A DNA stretch of 58,824 nt from an uncultured Kiritimatiellota bacterium. Its GTDB lineage: Bacteria > Verrucomicrobiota > Kiritimatiellia > RFP12 > UBA1067. Below the pieces are notes generated by a model, which was not told where the DNA came from, did no database searches, and was given only the letters and a program-made list of their open reading frames with translations. Position numbers and translations under genes: made by a program. Where the stretch lies: positions 1 through 58,824 of the forward strand of contig CAKTUI010000012.1 in NCBI GenBank assembly GCA_934621385.1, given 5' to 3'. Every line of letters starts with the position of its first letter. Position 1 is the first letter of the stretch. Below are positions 51,270 to 58,824 of the stretch, piece after piece.

Positions 51270-51536
51270 TTACTTAGCAGGAGCGGAACCATCGTCACCA
51301 TAGCCCTTCGACTTGAGGTACTCAACGACCTTGCCGACGGTCGTCAGCTTCTCGGCATCTTCCTCGGGAATCGAAGCACCGAATTCCTCTTCAAACGCCA
51401 TGATGAGTTCGACGGAATCAAGCGAGTCCGCACCCAGGTCGTCAATGAACGAAGCCTCGGTCGTGACCTGCTCCGCGTTGACGCCGAGCTGCTCAACGAT
51501 GATTTCTTTTACGCGATCTTCAAGCTTTCCTGCCAT
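51270..51536 (-). CDS. acpP: Acyl carrier protein
   Basis: An 88-aa acidic protein with the phosphopantetheine attachment motif GADSLDSVELI (Ser38) and the usual four-helix layout (EEFGASIPEEDAEKL). It carries acyl chains in fatty-acid synthesis. The C-terminus (GYGDDGSAPAK) is slightly longer than in E. coli. AAGGAG lies nine bases before the ATG. It has its own promoter and terminator and lies behind fabD-fabG in the same orientation. Confidence 0.97.
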   Translation of the reverse strand: MAGKLEDRVKEIIVEQLGVNAEQVTTEASFIDDLGADSLDSVELIMAFEEEFGASIPEEDAEKLTTVGKVVEYLKSKGYGDDGSAPAK

Positions 51537-51569
51537 GATTTGTTCAACTCCTTTTATTTGGATGAGTGT

Positions 51570-51575
51570 ATTATA
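51570..51575 (-). promoter_or_regulatory. -10 element of acpP
   Basis: TATAAT on the minus strand lies 34 bases before the acpP ATG, in the short gap behind fabG. It would allow separate high-level acpP transcription. Confidence 0.5.
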
Positions 51576-51606
51576 CTAAATTTTGGCCCTCTCGTGCAAG
51601 GGGGGG

Positions 51607-52371
51607 TCAGCCAATCATGCCGCCGTTCACGGAAATGATCTGACCGGTTACATAGGCACTCTCGTCACCGGCAAGCCATGCGACCGCCTTGGCGATGTCC
51701 TCCACCGTACCGAAGCGACGAAGCGGAATCTGCTCCATGTAGTTCTTGCGAACCTCTTCGGGCAGCACGTCCGTCATCTTCGACTGGATGAAGCCAGGGG
51801 CAACGGCATTGCAGCGGATGTTCCGCGAACCGAGTTCCTTCGACGTCGTCTTCGTCAGGGCAATCACGCCGCCCTTCGAAGCCGTGTAGTTGGCCTGACC
51901 GGCATTGCCCATGATGCCGACGACCGAGGCGATGTTGATGATTGAGCCACCGAGCTGGGTTCCGTCAGCCGCCTTGTTCTTCATCATCGGACGGGCAACC
52001 GCACGCGTGAAGAGGAACGTGCCCTTCAGGTTCACGTTCAGCACGGCATCCCAGTCTTCGTCCGACATACGCATGAGAAGGCCGTCCTTCGTAATGCCAG
52101 CGTTGTTGACCATGATGTCAATCTTGCCGAAGTCGGCGAGCACGGCCTTCACGCAGGCATCGACCTCCGCCGAACAGGCGACATTCACGCCATAGCCCTT
52201 GGCCTTGACACCAAGTGCCTCAAGGGCCTTCACGGTCTCCTCGCACCACTCGGCCTTCAAATCGCAAATCGCGACATTCGCGCCGTTGGTAGCCAGTTTC
52301 TTAGCAATTGCCGCGCCAATTCCGCGCGCCGCGCCAGTCACAATGGCGACTTTTCCTTCGAGGTTCTTCAT
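51607..52371 (-). CDS. fabG: 3-oxoacyl-ACP reductase
   Basis: A 254-aa short-chain dehydrogenase. The NADPH-binding motif TGAARGIG is at residues 12-19, NNAG at 89-92, and the catalytic Ser149, Tyr162 and Lys166 (NYTASKGG) are in place. It reduces 3-oxoacyl-ACP in the elongation cycle. An insertion of a few residues before the serine strand (KNKAADGTQLGG) is slightly unusual for FabG. It lies 31 bases behind fabD and before acpP, a standard fab cluster. Confidence 0.94.
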   Translation of the reverse strand: MKNLEGKVAIVTGAARGIGAAIAKKLATNGANVAICDLKAEWCEETVKALEALGVKAKGYGVNVACSAEVDACVKAVLADFGKIDIMVNNAGITKDGLLMRMSDEDWDAVLNVNLKGTFLFTRAVARPMMKNKAADGTQLGGSIINIASVVGIMGNAGQANYTASKGGVIALTKTTSKELGSRNIRCNAVAPGFIQSKMTDVLPEEVRKNYMEQIPLRRFGTVEDIAKAVAWLAGDESAYVTGQIISVNGGMIG

Positions 52372-52402
52372 TGTATTTTCCTTTCTTCTGCAAAATCCAC
52401 AC

Positions 52403-53329
52403 TTAGGCGTTCAGCATCGCCACCGTCGCGTCGAGCGAGGCGAGATCACCTACGTTCGTCGTCTGAAGCGACGCGTCTATCTTCTTGATCAGGCCCGACA
52501 GCACCTTGCCCGGCCCAAACTCGACGAAACGCCCACAACCAAGCTCCTTGGCCGCCGCGACATCGGCCGCCCAGTTGGTCGTGCCGGTCACCTGCTCCAG
52601 CATCAGGGCTTTAATTGCCCCGGGATCGCTCGCGTGAGGCTTGCCAGTCACATTCGAGAGCACCGGGAACTTCGGCGAATGGAAGGTAATCGTGTCGAGA
52701 ACCGGCGCAAGCTTCTCGCGTGCCGGTGCCATGAACGGAGAGTGGAATGCCCCCGCCGTGGCCAACGGAATCGCCCGCTTGATGCCGAGTTCCTTCGCAA
52801 CGACCGCCGCCTGGGCAATCGCATCCTTCGAGCCGGACAGCACCTGCTGCGCGGCGGAATTGATGTTGGCCACCGTGCACCCCGTCTTCGCGCAGAGTTC
52901 GGAAAGCTGCTCCGACGACGCTCCGACAATGGCAATCATGCCGCTCGGAGTCGCCTCACACGCCTCCTGCATGAAGCGTCCACGCGCCTCAAGGACCTTC
53001 AGCGTCGAGTCAAAGTCCAGCACCCCAGCCGCACAGAGCGCACCCCACTCACCAAGCGAAAGACCGGCCGCACAGGCAAAGGTCGTCGGGCGGCGCTTCT
53101 GGAGAGCAAGATATCCCGCATAGCTCGTCACGAAGATGGCCGGCTGGCAGATGTTACTCTTCGTCAATTCCTCGGCCGGGCCCTCAAAGCACGTCTTCTT
53201 CAAGTCAAAGCCAAGCACGGCGTTCGCCTTGTCGAACAAGGCCATCAGCTCGCCATCGGACTCGGCAAAGTCCTTTCCCATTCCGGGCACCTGCGCACCC
53301 TGTCCCGCAAATATACAGCAATCGGACAT
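52403..53329 (-). CDS. fabD: Malonyl-CoA:ACP transacylase
   Basis: A 308-aa protein with GQGAQVPGMG at the N-terminus, nucleophile Ser91 in GLSLGEW (most bacteria have GHSLGE; GLSLGE is seen in chlamydial/PVC and plastid enzymes), and the catalytic His in AGAFHSPFM. It loads malonate onto ACP. Its ATG overlaps the stop of the preceding coiled-coil gene by one base (TAATG), which ties fatty-acid synthesis to the secretin operon. Confidence 0.95.
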   Translation of the reverse strand: MSDCCIFAGQGAQVPGMGKDFAESDGELMALFDKANAVLGFDLKKTCFEGPAEELTKSNICQPAIFVTSYAGYLALQKRRPTTFACAAGLSLGEWGALCAAGVLDFDSTLKVLEARGRFMQEACEATPSGMIAIVGASSEQLSELCAKTGCTVANINSAAQQVLSGSKDAIAQAAVVAKELGIKRAIPLATAGAFHSPFMAPAREKLAPVLDTITFHSPKFPVLSNVTGKPHASDPGAIKALMLEQVTGTTNWAADVAAAKELGCGRFVEFGPGKVLSGLIKKIDASLQTTNVGDLASLDATVAMLNA

Positions 53330-54309
53330 TATTTCGTCTCCTTGATTTGTTTGGTTGTTTCCGGCTGATACTTCCAGCCGGGGTAAAGAAATTGAATGTT
53401 CCGCAGGTAATACCGGGCCTCCACCTGCCGATCTGCGCCGAGAGCCTCCTCATAGAGTCGCTCAAGTGTCCGAAGAACTCGATTGCTGGCGACCGCATTC
53501 ACCACTCCAAGACTTTCTGCGCTCATGCGCTCACTTCGGGCAAGTTTCCGCGACTCGACAGGGAGCGTCATGTCATTTTCTGGCAGAATCCGAATTCGCT
53601 TCACGCGCCGAACAGCATTCGACTCGCCGCCGATGACATCTGCCTCACGCTCTCCAACCCATTCGAGATCGGCCGACGTCTTGTCGGGATGCAACGCCCG
53701 CTCACGCTCATCCAGTTCCTGCTTGAACTCAATCAGCTGACGCTCCAGGTTCTCAAAATCAATCTGCCGCAGTTCAAGAGCTTTCGCCTCTGCAATGATC
53801 GCCTCGGACTTGAGCTTTTCCGCCGCGAGCCTATCCGCAGCCGTCTGCGCCTCGGCTTCGGCCTTTGCTTTCGCCGCGTCAGCGACGGCACGAGCCTGCT
53901 CATCGGCGAGACGGGCTGCCGCCTGACGCTCCTTCTCCGCCTCACGGGTCGCTTCAGCCGCCCGTGCGTCAGCCGATGCCTTCTTCGCCTCCGCCTCCGC
54001 CCGCTGGGCCTCGGCAATCGCCCGCTCGCGCTCAAGTTTGGCCGTCTCCTGCCGCGTCTGCTCGGCCAGGCGATTTTCACGCGCCGCTTCCGCCGCAGCC
54101 TTCCGTTCTGCCGCCTGCGCCTCGGCCGTTGCCTGCTCCGCTTTCGCCGTCTTCGCCTCGGCAACGGACTTCGCCTCCTCGCTTTCCGCACGAAGCCGCG
54201 CCGCTCGTGCCGCATCCGCACGATTGTTCGTCACGACAATCCCCGAAATCGCCGCAAGAATCACGGCGATGGAAACGAATACGATGGCCGTGATCCTACT
54301 TTTCATCAT
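53329..54309 (-). CDS. Membrane-anchored coiled-coil protein of the secretin cluster
   Basis: A 326-aa protein. One N-terminal membrane helix (ITAIVFVSIAVILAAISGIVV) is followed by a long Ala/Glu/Lys/Arg-rich coiled coil (about residues 30-215, such as AEAKTAKAEQATAEAQAAER). A small globular end of about 110 residues follows (LEWVGEREADVIGG; YYLRNIQFLYPGWKY). The start overlaps the secretin stop by 14 bases. It may be a periplasmic scaffold or partner of the secretin, whose own end is also predicted coiled coil. No named family is recognised. Confidence 0.6.
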   Translation of the reverse strand: MMKSRITAIVFVSIAVILAAISGIVVTNNRADAARAARLRAESEEAKSVAEAKTAKAEQATAEAQAAERKAAAEAARENRLAEQTRQETAKLERERAIAEAQRAEAEAKKASADARAAEATREAEKERQAAARLADEQARAVADAAKAKAEAEAQTAADRLAAEKLKSEAIIAEAKALELRQIDFENLERQLIEFKQELDERERALHPDKTSADLEWVGEREADVIGGESNAVRRVKRIRILPENDMTLPVESRKLARSERMSAESLGVVNAVASNRVLRTLERLYEEALGADRQVEARYYLRNIQFLYPGWKYQPETTKQIKETK

Positions 54310-56899
54310 CCGTCCCGTCCGCCGAATTCGCCGCCTGCTGCGGCCGCGTCCGAATGTCTTCCGCCAGTTTCTTCAGCCCTTCCTGGCTCTTTTCATCCAA
54401 CATCTTCTCCTGGAGTTCCTGCTGGACCTCTCGCTGGAGTTCATCCCTGTGCGCCTCCATCCAAAGGGCTCGCTCGGCCTCGCCCATCTTTTCAAGGGCC
54501 TTCGCACGCTGAAGTTTCTCGGCCTCAATGGTCAGTCGCGTCTGACGCTCCTCATCCTGCTTCTTCCACTCGTCCTTCAGGCGACGTAACTGCTCCTTCT
54601 TGGAGACGGGATCGGCCAAGGACGACTTCGACCAGCCATGGTCGTCCCACGGACGCGGATCGCTCATCGTCGCCTTACGGCGCATGGCCTCGACCTGTGC
54701 CGCGTCACTGTCATCCAACACGTAGGGCGTCATGAAGACGAGCAATTCATTGCGCGTCTCAGACGATGATGTCGAGCCAAACAGGTACTTGCCAATCCAC
54801 GGGATATCTTTCAAAATCGGGATTCCCCCCTCGCTCTCGGAGATCTTCGTCTCCGTCAGGCCGCCAAGGACGACCGTTTGGTTGTTCTCCAAAAGGACAT
54901 CGGCCTCCATGGAACGCTTCAGGGATGTGTCAATCTGCCGCTCCGTGCTCTGCGGATCAAGAATCGTCTGCTTCGCACCCAACTGCGTATACGTCTCAGA
55001 AACTTTCAACATCACCGTTCCGTTCGGATTAATCTTCGGTGTCACCTTGATTTTAATACCGAGCTCTTCCGATGTATACTGCGGCGCCGTCGAATTGCCC
55101 GAAGCGTAGACGGATGAGGAGACCTGATAACCCGTCAAGAACTGCCACTTCTGTGTCGCGTCAATCGTCGCCTCCTTGTTGTCCACGGTCATGATGACAG
55201 GCGAGGCGATGTACTTAGAGCGCGAATCGTTCTTTGAGGCCTGAATGACTGCACCCAAGTCAAGCCGTGATGAATAGACACCGTAGGTGAGTCCCACGCC
55301 CCCCGGCGTGAAAAGAGCTGGCAGTCCAATGTCTTGCATTCCATTGATGAAGGCATTCGTCAACGCCCCGACCACCCCAGCCACTTTATTCTTTCCACCT
55401 CCGCCACCAATAGCCTGACGATACTGATTTCCTTTCCGCTGCATCCCATGCACCCAGTCGATACCCGTGGCAATGTCGTCGCCCAGCTGCACCTCGATGA
55501 TGACCGTCTCGATCAGAACCTGAGAAAGCTTGATGTCCATTGACTCAATGATCTGTTCAATGGTCGGGATGTCCTCCGTGCGCGCCATGACAACAAGACC
55601 GTTGATGCGCTTGTCAGCCAACACGGTGACATTGTCCTTCGAGAGCTCGCCGGCCTTGGATTCGCCGCTCCGCTGATTGACTGACTTCCGTGGAGCCGCA
55701 GCCGTCGCAGTCGAACGCGTCAGATTACTGCCCGTGCCAGATTTGGCATTCTGGTTTTGATTTTGCTTACTGCTCGATTTAGAACTGGCGGCATTGCCAA
55801 TCAGGTCGTTGATCATGTCCGAGACATCCTCGGCATCGGCATACTTGAGGCGATAGACCTTGACCTGCACATCTGGCGTCGTCTCCACGTCCAACTGCTC
55901 AATCACCTTGTCAAAGAAATCCATGTTCGGCTTCTGCGTTACGATAATGAGCTTGTTCGAACGCTCATCGGCCAGAATCAGCACTTTGCCGCGAATCATG
56001 CCCCGATCGGCATCTGAAACCGACATGACGAGCGACTGGTTGACGGTCGGCTGGGGCTGTGGAGCGGCCGGCTGGTTTCCACCCCTCAGAAGTCGCGCCC
56101 CCGTCATGAACGGTGGACGCATCGTGTTCCCCTGCGAGGCGTTGTTGTTGACGTTCTTTCCGTTCTTTTCCTGTTCCTTCTGGGATTCCTGGACAATCGC
56201 CTCAAGGGCTGTCTTCACGTCAGCGGCACTCGCGTTCCGAATCTGCCGCACAAAGACGTTCTCAAGAACGGGCGTTGCGACATCAATCATCTTGGCAATT
56301 TCCATCATCCGATTGATGTTCTGCCGCGTATCGGTGACAAGAATGGAGTTCGTGCGCTCGAAGACGAGAAGACTGCCACTATCCGACTTGAAGCCCTCAA
56401 GAGCCTTCTGTGCCTCATCCGTCGAAATGTTCTTGAAGGGAATGATCATCGAAACAACCTTGATCGTCTCATCAAGTTTTTCATCTGGATTCATGAGGAG
56501 CGGGATTCCGTCCTTGCGAACCTTTGCACGGGGAAGTGCCCGAACGAACTTCTCCCCATAGGGCTCCAAGTGGATACCATTCATCTCAAGGATCGTCTCT
56601 ATCGCCTCCACCTGTTCGGCATCCGACAATTTCTGCCCAGGTCGGGACTGGAGGGTAATCGTAGGGGATGGGGCACCGGGATCCTTCAAGACCGTCTTGT
56701 TGACGAGCTTTGAATAGACCTCAAAAACCATATCCACCGGAGCGGCGTTAAAATTCAGGTCAGAAACCTCCGACGAACTGGACGGACGAGCGGAGGATGA
56801 TGGCACGGCATCTGCCGCCGAACGAGGAAGCGGTAGACCGAGGACCAGAAATACGCCCGAAACAGCCAGGAATCCGACAATTACACTCTTCTTCATCAT
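54296..56899 (-). CDS. Secretin (GspD/PilQ family)
   Basis: An 867-aa protein with a signal peptide (IVGFLAVSGVFLVLGLPLP). N-domains follow: a TonB/STN-like start (DLNFNAAPVDMVFEVYSKLV) and repeated N1-type domains (VKVYRLKYADAEDVSDMINDL). The secretin core contains VLIETVIIEVQLGDDIATG and the conserved VVLGGLTETKISESEGGIP with IPWIGKYLFG. It forms the outer-membrane channel of a type II secretion or type IV pilus-like machine. Unusually, about 130 C-terminal residues form a charged coiled coil (KKEQLRRLKDEWKKQDEE onward). It lies between the PilO-like gene and the coiled-coil gene. Confidence 0.9.
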   Translation of the reverse strand: MMKKSVIVGFLAVSGVFLVLGLPLPRSAADAVPSSSARPSSSSEVSDLNFNAAPVDMVFEVYSKLVNKTVLKDPGAPSPTITLQSRPGQKLSDAEQVEAIETILEMNGIHLEPYGEKFVRALPRAKVRKDGIPLLMNPDEKLDETIKVVSMIIPFKNISTDEAQKALEGFKSDSGSLLVFERTNSILVTDTRQNINRMMEIAKMIDVATPVLENVFVRQIRNASAADVKTALEAIVQESQKEQEKNGKNVNNNASQGNTMRPPFMTGARLLRGGNQPAAPQPQPTVNQSLVMSVSDADRGMIRGKVLILADERSNKLIIVTQKPNMDFFDKVIEQLDVETTPDVQVKVYRLKYADAEDVSDMINDLIGNAASSKSSSKQNQNQNAKSGTGSNLTRSTATAAAPRKSVNQRSGESKAGELSKDNVTVLADKRINGLVVMARTEDIPTIEQIIESMDIKLSQVLIETVIIEVQLGDDIATGIDWVHGMQRKGNQYRQAIGGGGGKNKVAGVVGALTNAFINGMQDIGLPALFTPGGVGLTYGVYSSRLDLGAVIQASKNDSRSKYIASPVIMTVDNKEATIDATQKWQFLTGYQVSSSVYASGNSTAPQYTSEELGIKIKVTPKINPNGTVMLKVSETYTQLGAKQTILDPQSTERQIDTSLKRSMEADVLLENNQTVVLGGLTETKISESEGGIPILKDIPWIGKYLFGSTSSSETRNELLVFMTPYVLDDSDAAQVEAMRRKATMSDPRPWDDHGWSKSSLADPVSKKEQLRRLKDEWKKQDEERQTRLTIEAEKLQRAKALEKMGEAERALWMEAHRDELQREVQQELQEKMLDEKSQEGLKKLAEDIRTRPQQAANSADGTDDEK

Positions 56900-56902
56900 A
56901 CG

Positions 56903-57439
56903 CTATTTCTCCCTCATGTAGGCACAGGTGACGGTGAACGACCCCTTCAGGTAGCCCCGCTTCGAACTTGGACGCAAGCTGAGCATCCGAATGTCGAACA
57001 TTCCCTCATCCGTATTCTCAAGTTCATGCAGAAACTTCACCATGGACTCCAACGCACCCTCACACGACTTGACATCAATCGACAGCTCATAGACATCGCC
57101 CGCCTCAACCTCCTTGCCAACTTGTCGCTGCGAAATCGAAATGTGATTCTTCTGCGCAATTTCCTCCATTTTCCGCTGCCATGTCGTTTCCGTCGCCTTT
57201 CCAGACTCAAAGGTCGGCATCAGGGCCTTCTCATCCTCATAGGCCTGATTCCACCTCTGCCGCTCGGATATGAGCCGACATTCGCTCTCATAGGTCTCAT
57301 GTGCCCGCGCATATTCACGAGCAGCCTTTTTCCAGGCATCTCGTTGAAAAAGAAACCAATAGGCCACCGTTAGGAGATAGAGCAAAACCATTCCCACAAT
57401 GGACAGGACGACCTTCTCGCGAATGGACATGGCAGCCAT
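56903..57439 (-). CDS. PilO/GspM-like inner-membrane protein
   Basis: A 178-aa protein with one N-terminal membrane helix (KVVLSIVGMVLLYLLTVAYWF), a coiled-coil stretch and a ferredoxin-like end (GDVYELSIDVKSCEGALESM, then VKFLHELENTDEGMFDIRML), the layout of PilO/GspM. It should form the inner-membrane platform with the PilN/GspL-like protein encoded just upstream (TGATG overlap). Assignment is by topology and neighbours, not by strong identity. Confidence 0.7.
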   Translation of the reverse strand: MAAMSIREKVVLSIVGMVLLYLLTVAYWFLFQRDAWKKAAREYARAHETYESECRLISERQRWNQAYEDEKALMPTFESGKATETTWQRKMEEIAQKNHISISQRQVGKEVEAGDVYELSIDVKSCEGALESMVKFLHELENTDEGMFDIRMLSLRPSSKRGYLKGSFTVTCAYMREK

Positions 57440-58662
57440 CAGTTCTCCGACTCCTTTTCATACCGGCAATCAAGGTCGAACTTCTGACGCCCACCCTTAA
57501 CAGCTGTCGGACCATGCAAGTCAACACGCCCAAAGACGCCCTGCGTTTCACCCTCGCCGGCAAGGGATGTCATCGCATCCTGAAACTTCCAAATAGAATC
57601 CGCATCATCCGCCTCACCAGCAACTTTCACCCCATCCTCACGCCGAAAGAGCCAACTGTTCAGCGTCACACCCTGGGGCAGTCGGTCACTCACAGCCTTC
57701 ATCACCTCAAGCGCACCACGCGAATGATCGGAATACTTTTGGACAAGACGCACCTTGTCGCGCATCTCTCTTACCGCCTCATAGGCGCGGCGATGCTCCT
57801 TGCGCAGGGACTTCTGTCGATCCGTCATGAAGCCATAACCCATTGGAACACCCAGGAGAACGGCCAGCATCAGCATCCAAAAGCCACCCGCAAGCGCAAG
57901 GCCTCGCGTCAGTTTGCGTTTGAGACGGGACTCGTCAAGCACCTCACGCCAACTTTCGGGAAGGGCATTCAGCGAAGCCGGGTCTTCGGACCGTTGCTCA
58001 ATGCCAACCAAAGCCTCGTCCGCCGTCATCTCAATCCGTCGAACTGGAGCAAGATCAGCCAAATCATCAACCTGAAGATCACCGGAAACAACAATCTCCG
58101 AAAGACTCCTCACGCCTCCAAAATCCTCAGACTCCAATAGCGAAAGCATCACCTCGCGGCGAAGATCGGACTCACTCGTAAAGGCACGGATTGCGCTCGG
58201 CAAATCACCGTCAATGACCAAAAGCGAAATACAGTCCTCATCCTTCAGCAGAAGAAGTCGGCGTGCATCAGCATTCCCAAGCGCATTCCAAAGCCCACGA
58301 ATTGCACCAAGAGCCAAGACATCAACACGCGTCACATTGAGTTTCGCCGCGTCAAGGGCCTCAGCAAGATCGTCTGCCGCACTTTCTGGCAGGGCAGCAG
58401 CAATGACGACCAAACCATCTGGCGACTCACGAACCATTTCGCAGGACACCGTGAGCGTCTCGTCTGGATAGGGACTTATTGACTGAAGAATCGGGTGCGC
58501 AAACGCGGCAGGATCGCTTCGATTCTCAACCGGCACACGTACCAGTTTGACGAGAAGGCGAGAAAGGGGCAAAGCCAAGACAACCTCGCGGGATTGAATC
58601 CCGGAGGAAAGAAAACGCAACGAGCCGCCCGAATAGGCGGCAACTTGGAATTGACCTGCCAT
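57439..58662 (-). CDS. PilM-PilN/GspL-like platform protein
   Basis: A 407-aa protein. Residues 1-235 resemble the actin-like cytoplasmic part of GspL/PilM (REVVLALPLSRLLVKLVRVP; ILQSISPYPDETL). A membrane helix at about 262-282 (GLALAGGFWMLMLAVLLGVP) leads to a PilN-like periplasmic coil and small domain (SDRLPQGVTLNSWLFRREDG). It is the first gene of the secretin cluster. A TGG-TATAAT promoter lies 14 bases upstream of the ATG, leaving a leader of only about seven bases. Confidence 0.75.
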   Translation of the reverse strand: MAGQFQVAAYSGGSLRFLSSGIQSREVVLALPLSRLLVKLVRVPVENRSDPAAFAHPILQSISPYPDETLTVSCEMVRESPDGLVVIAAALPESAADDLAEALDAAKLNVTRVDVLALGAIRGLWNALGNADARRLLLLKDEDCISLLVIDGDLPSAIRAFTSESDLRREVMLSLLESEDFGGVRSLSEIVVSGDLQVDDLADLAPVRRIEMTADEALVGIEQRSEDPASLNALPESWREVLDESRLKRKLTRGLALAGGFWMLMLAVLLGVPMGYGFMTDRQKSLRKEHRRAYEAVREMRDKVRLVQKYSDHSRGALEVMKAVSDRLPQGVTLNSWLFRREDGVKVAGEADDADSIWKFQDAMTSLAGEGETQGVFGRVDLHGPTAVKGGRQKFDLDCRYEKESEN

Positions 58663-58675
58663 CCTTAACGGTGGT

Positions 58676-58684
58676 ATTATACCA
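58676..58684 (-). promoter_or_regulatory. Extended -10 promoter of the secretin cluster
   Basis: On the minus strand TGG-TATAAT (58684-58676) is followed after 13 bases by the ATG at 58662. The AAGG next to the ATG is too close to act as a normal Shine-Dalgarno sequence. Confidence 0.55.
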
Positions 58685-58698
58685 AAAGTCGCGGAAAT

Positions 58699-58726
58699 GA
58701 AAAAGGGGGCGGTCCTGGCCGTCCCT
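58699..58726 (-). terminator. Rho-independent terminator of the rRNA operon
   Basis: On the minus strand GGGACGG and CCGCCCC form a stem with one mismatch around CCAGGA, followed by TTTTT. It lies about 70 bases behind the end of the 5S rRNA gene and before the secretin-cluster promoter. Confidence 0.65.
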
Positions 58727-58796
58727 TCTCCCTGCGCGTCCCTTCCTGCGGGTCCCGCGCATCGCGCACGGTGCGTGTGGCGTGGAAAAGGAAAGG

Positions 58797-58824
58797 GCCG
58801 GCGGCGTCCTACTCTCGCACGGGC
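58797..58824 (-). rRNA. rrf: 5S ribosomal RNA, 3' end (partial, cut by window edge)
   Basis: The minus-strand reading GCGAGAGTAGGACGCCGCC is the strongly conserved 3' end of bacterial 5S rRNA (CGAGAGTAGG plus the terminal stem strand). The rest of the gene, and presumably the 23S and 16S genes, lie beyond the window. Confidence 0.8.

Noticed and set aside
1..58824. Insertion sequences, integrases, tRNA genes
   Set aside because: I looked for transposase or integrase proteins and tRNA-like sequences and found none that I can support. Movement of the Rhs blocks is inferred only from repeats and broken genes.

Overview
The window looks like a GC-rich chromosome segment of an anaerobic gut-type bacterium of the PVC superphylum, most likely Kiritimatiellota/Verrucomicrobiota. 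Clues are a FabD with a GLSLGE nucleophile elbow, a secretin/PilN/PilO-like cluster joined to fatty-acid genes, mucin-type M60 peptidases, autotransporter-like beta-strand proteins and very large secreted Rhs/YD proteins. This assignment is inference from gene content only.

Layout: (1) 1-11.9 kb holds a first Rhs locus on the minus strand. A full-length secreted Rhs protein (1269 aa) is followed by a lipoprotein, two displaced (orphan) Rhs C-terminal modules each followed by a small exported protein, a 5'-truncated O-antigen-ligase-like gene and a tandem esterase. A 185-bp direct repeat (92-276 and 11701-11885, one mismatch) flanks the whole block, and a glycoside hydrolase remnant lies just beyond its right-hand copy. 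(2) 12.2-18.9 kb is a TetR-MFP-RND-OMF efflux operon with a palindromic operator inside a near-consensus promoter. (3) 18.9-32.5 kb holds a second Rhs locus: an HU-like DNA-binding protein, a 2365-aa Rhs giant with calcium-type repeats and a caspase-like tip, then four successive orphan Rhs modules, each separated by a small membrane protein. Genes abut or overlap (ATGA, TGA-C-ATG, TAG-A-ATG), so toxin and putative immunity genes are translationally coupled. The last two orphans are visibly decayed. (4) 32.5-36.3 kb: three copies of a 16-bp palindrome, a TonB-dependent receptor and threonine ammonia-lyase. (5) 36.4-39.1 kb: an AT-rich restriction-modification pair (D12-class adenine methylase and AlwI-family endonuclease); the methylase ORF begins with an unexpected Tat-signal-like segment. 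(6) 39.1-40.8 kb: RidA, a methyltransferase and a TenA-family protein. (7) 40.8-51.0 kb: a three-gene mucin-degradation-type operon (giant M60/SGNH/discoidin protein, beta-strand protein, second M60 protein). (8) 51.2-58.7 kb: acpP, fabG, fabD and a secretin/PilN/PilO-like secretion or pilus cluster, ending at the 3' end of a 5S rRNA gene.

The most notable system is the pair of Rhs orphan/immunity arrays. They show modular C-terminal tips, homologous immunity proteins, recombining core repeats (809 bp with two visible mismatches between two genes), a disarmed toxin with its immunity retained, a nonsense-interrupted toxin tip, a 20-codon leader shared between an orphan Rhs gene and an O-antigen-ligase gene fragment, and a triple 21-bp repeat that creates two minimal AUG-AAC-UAG reading frames before the full-length rhs start codon.
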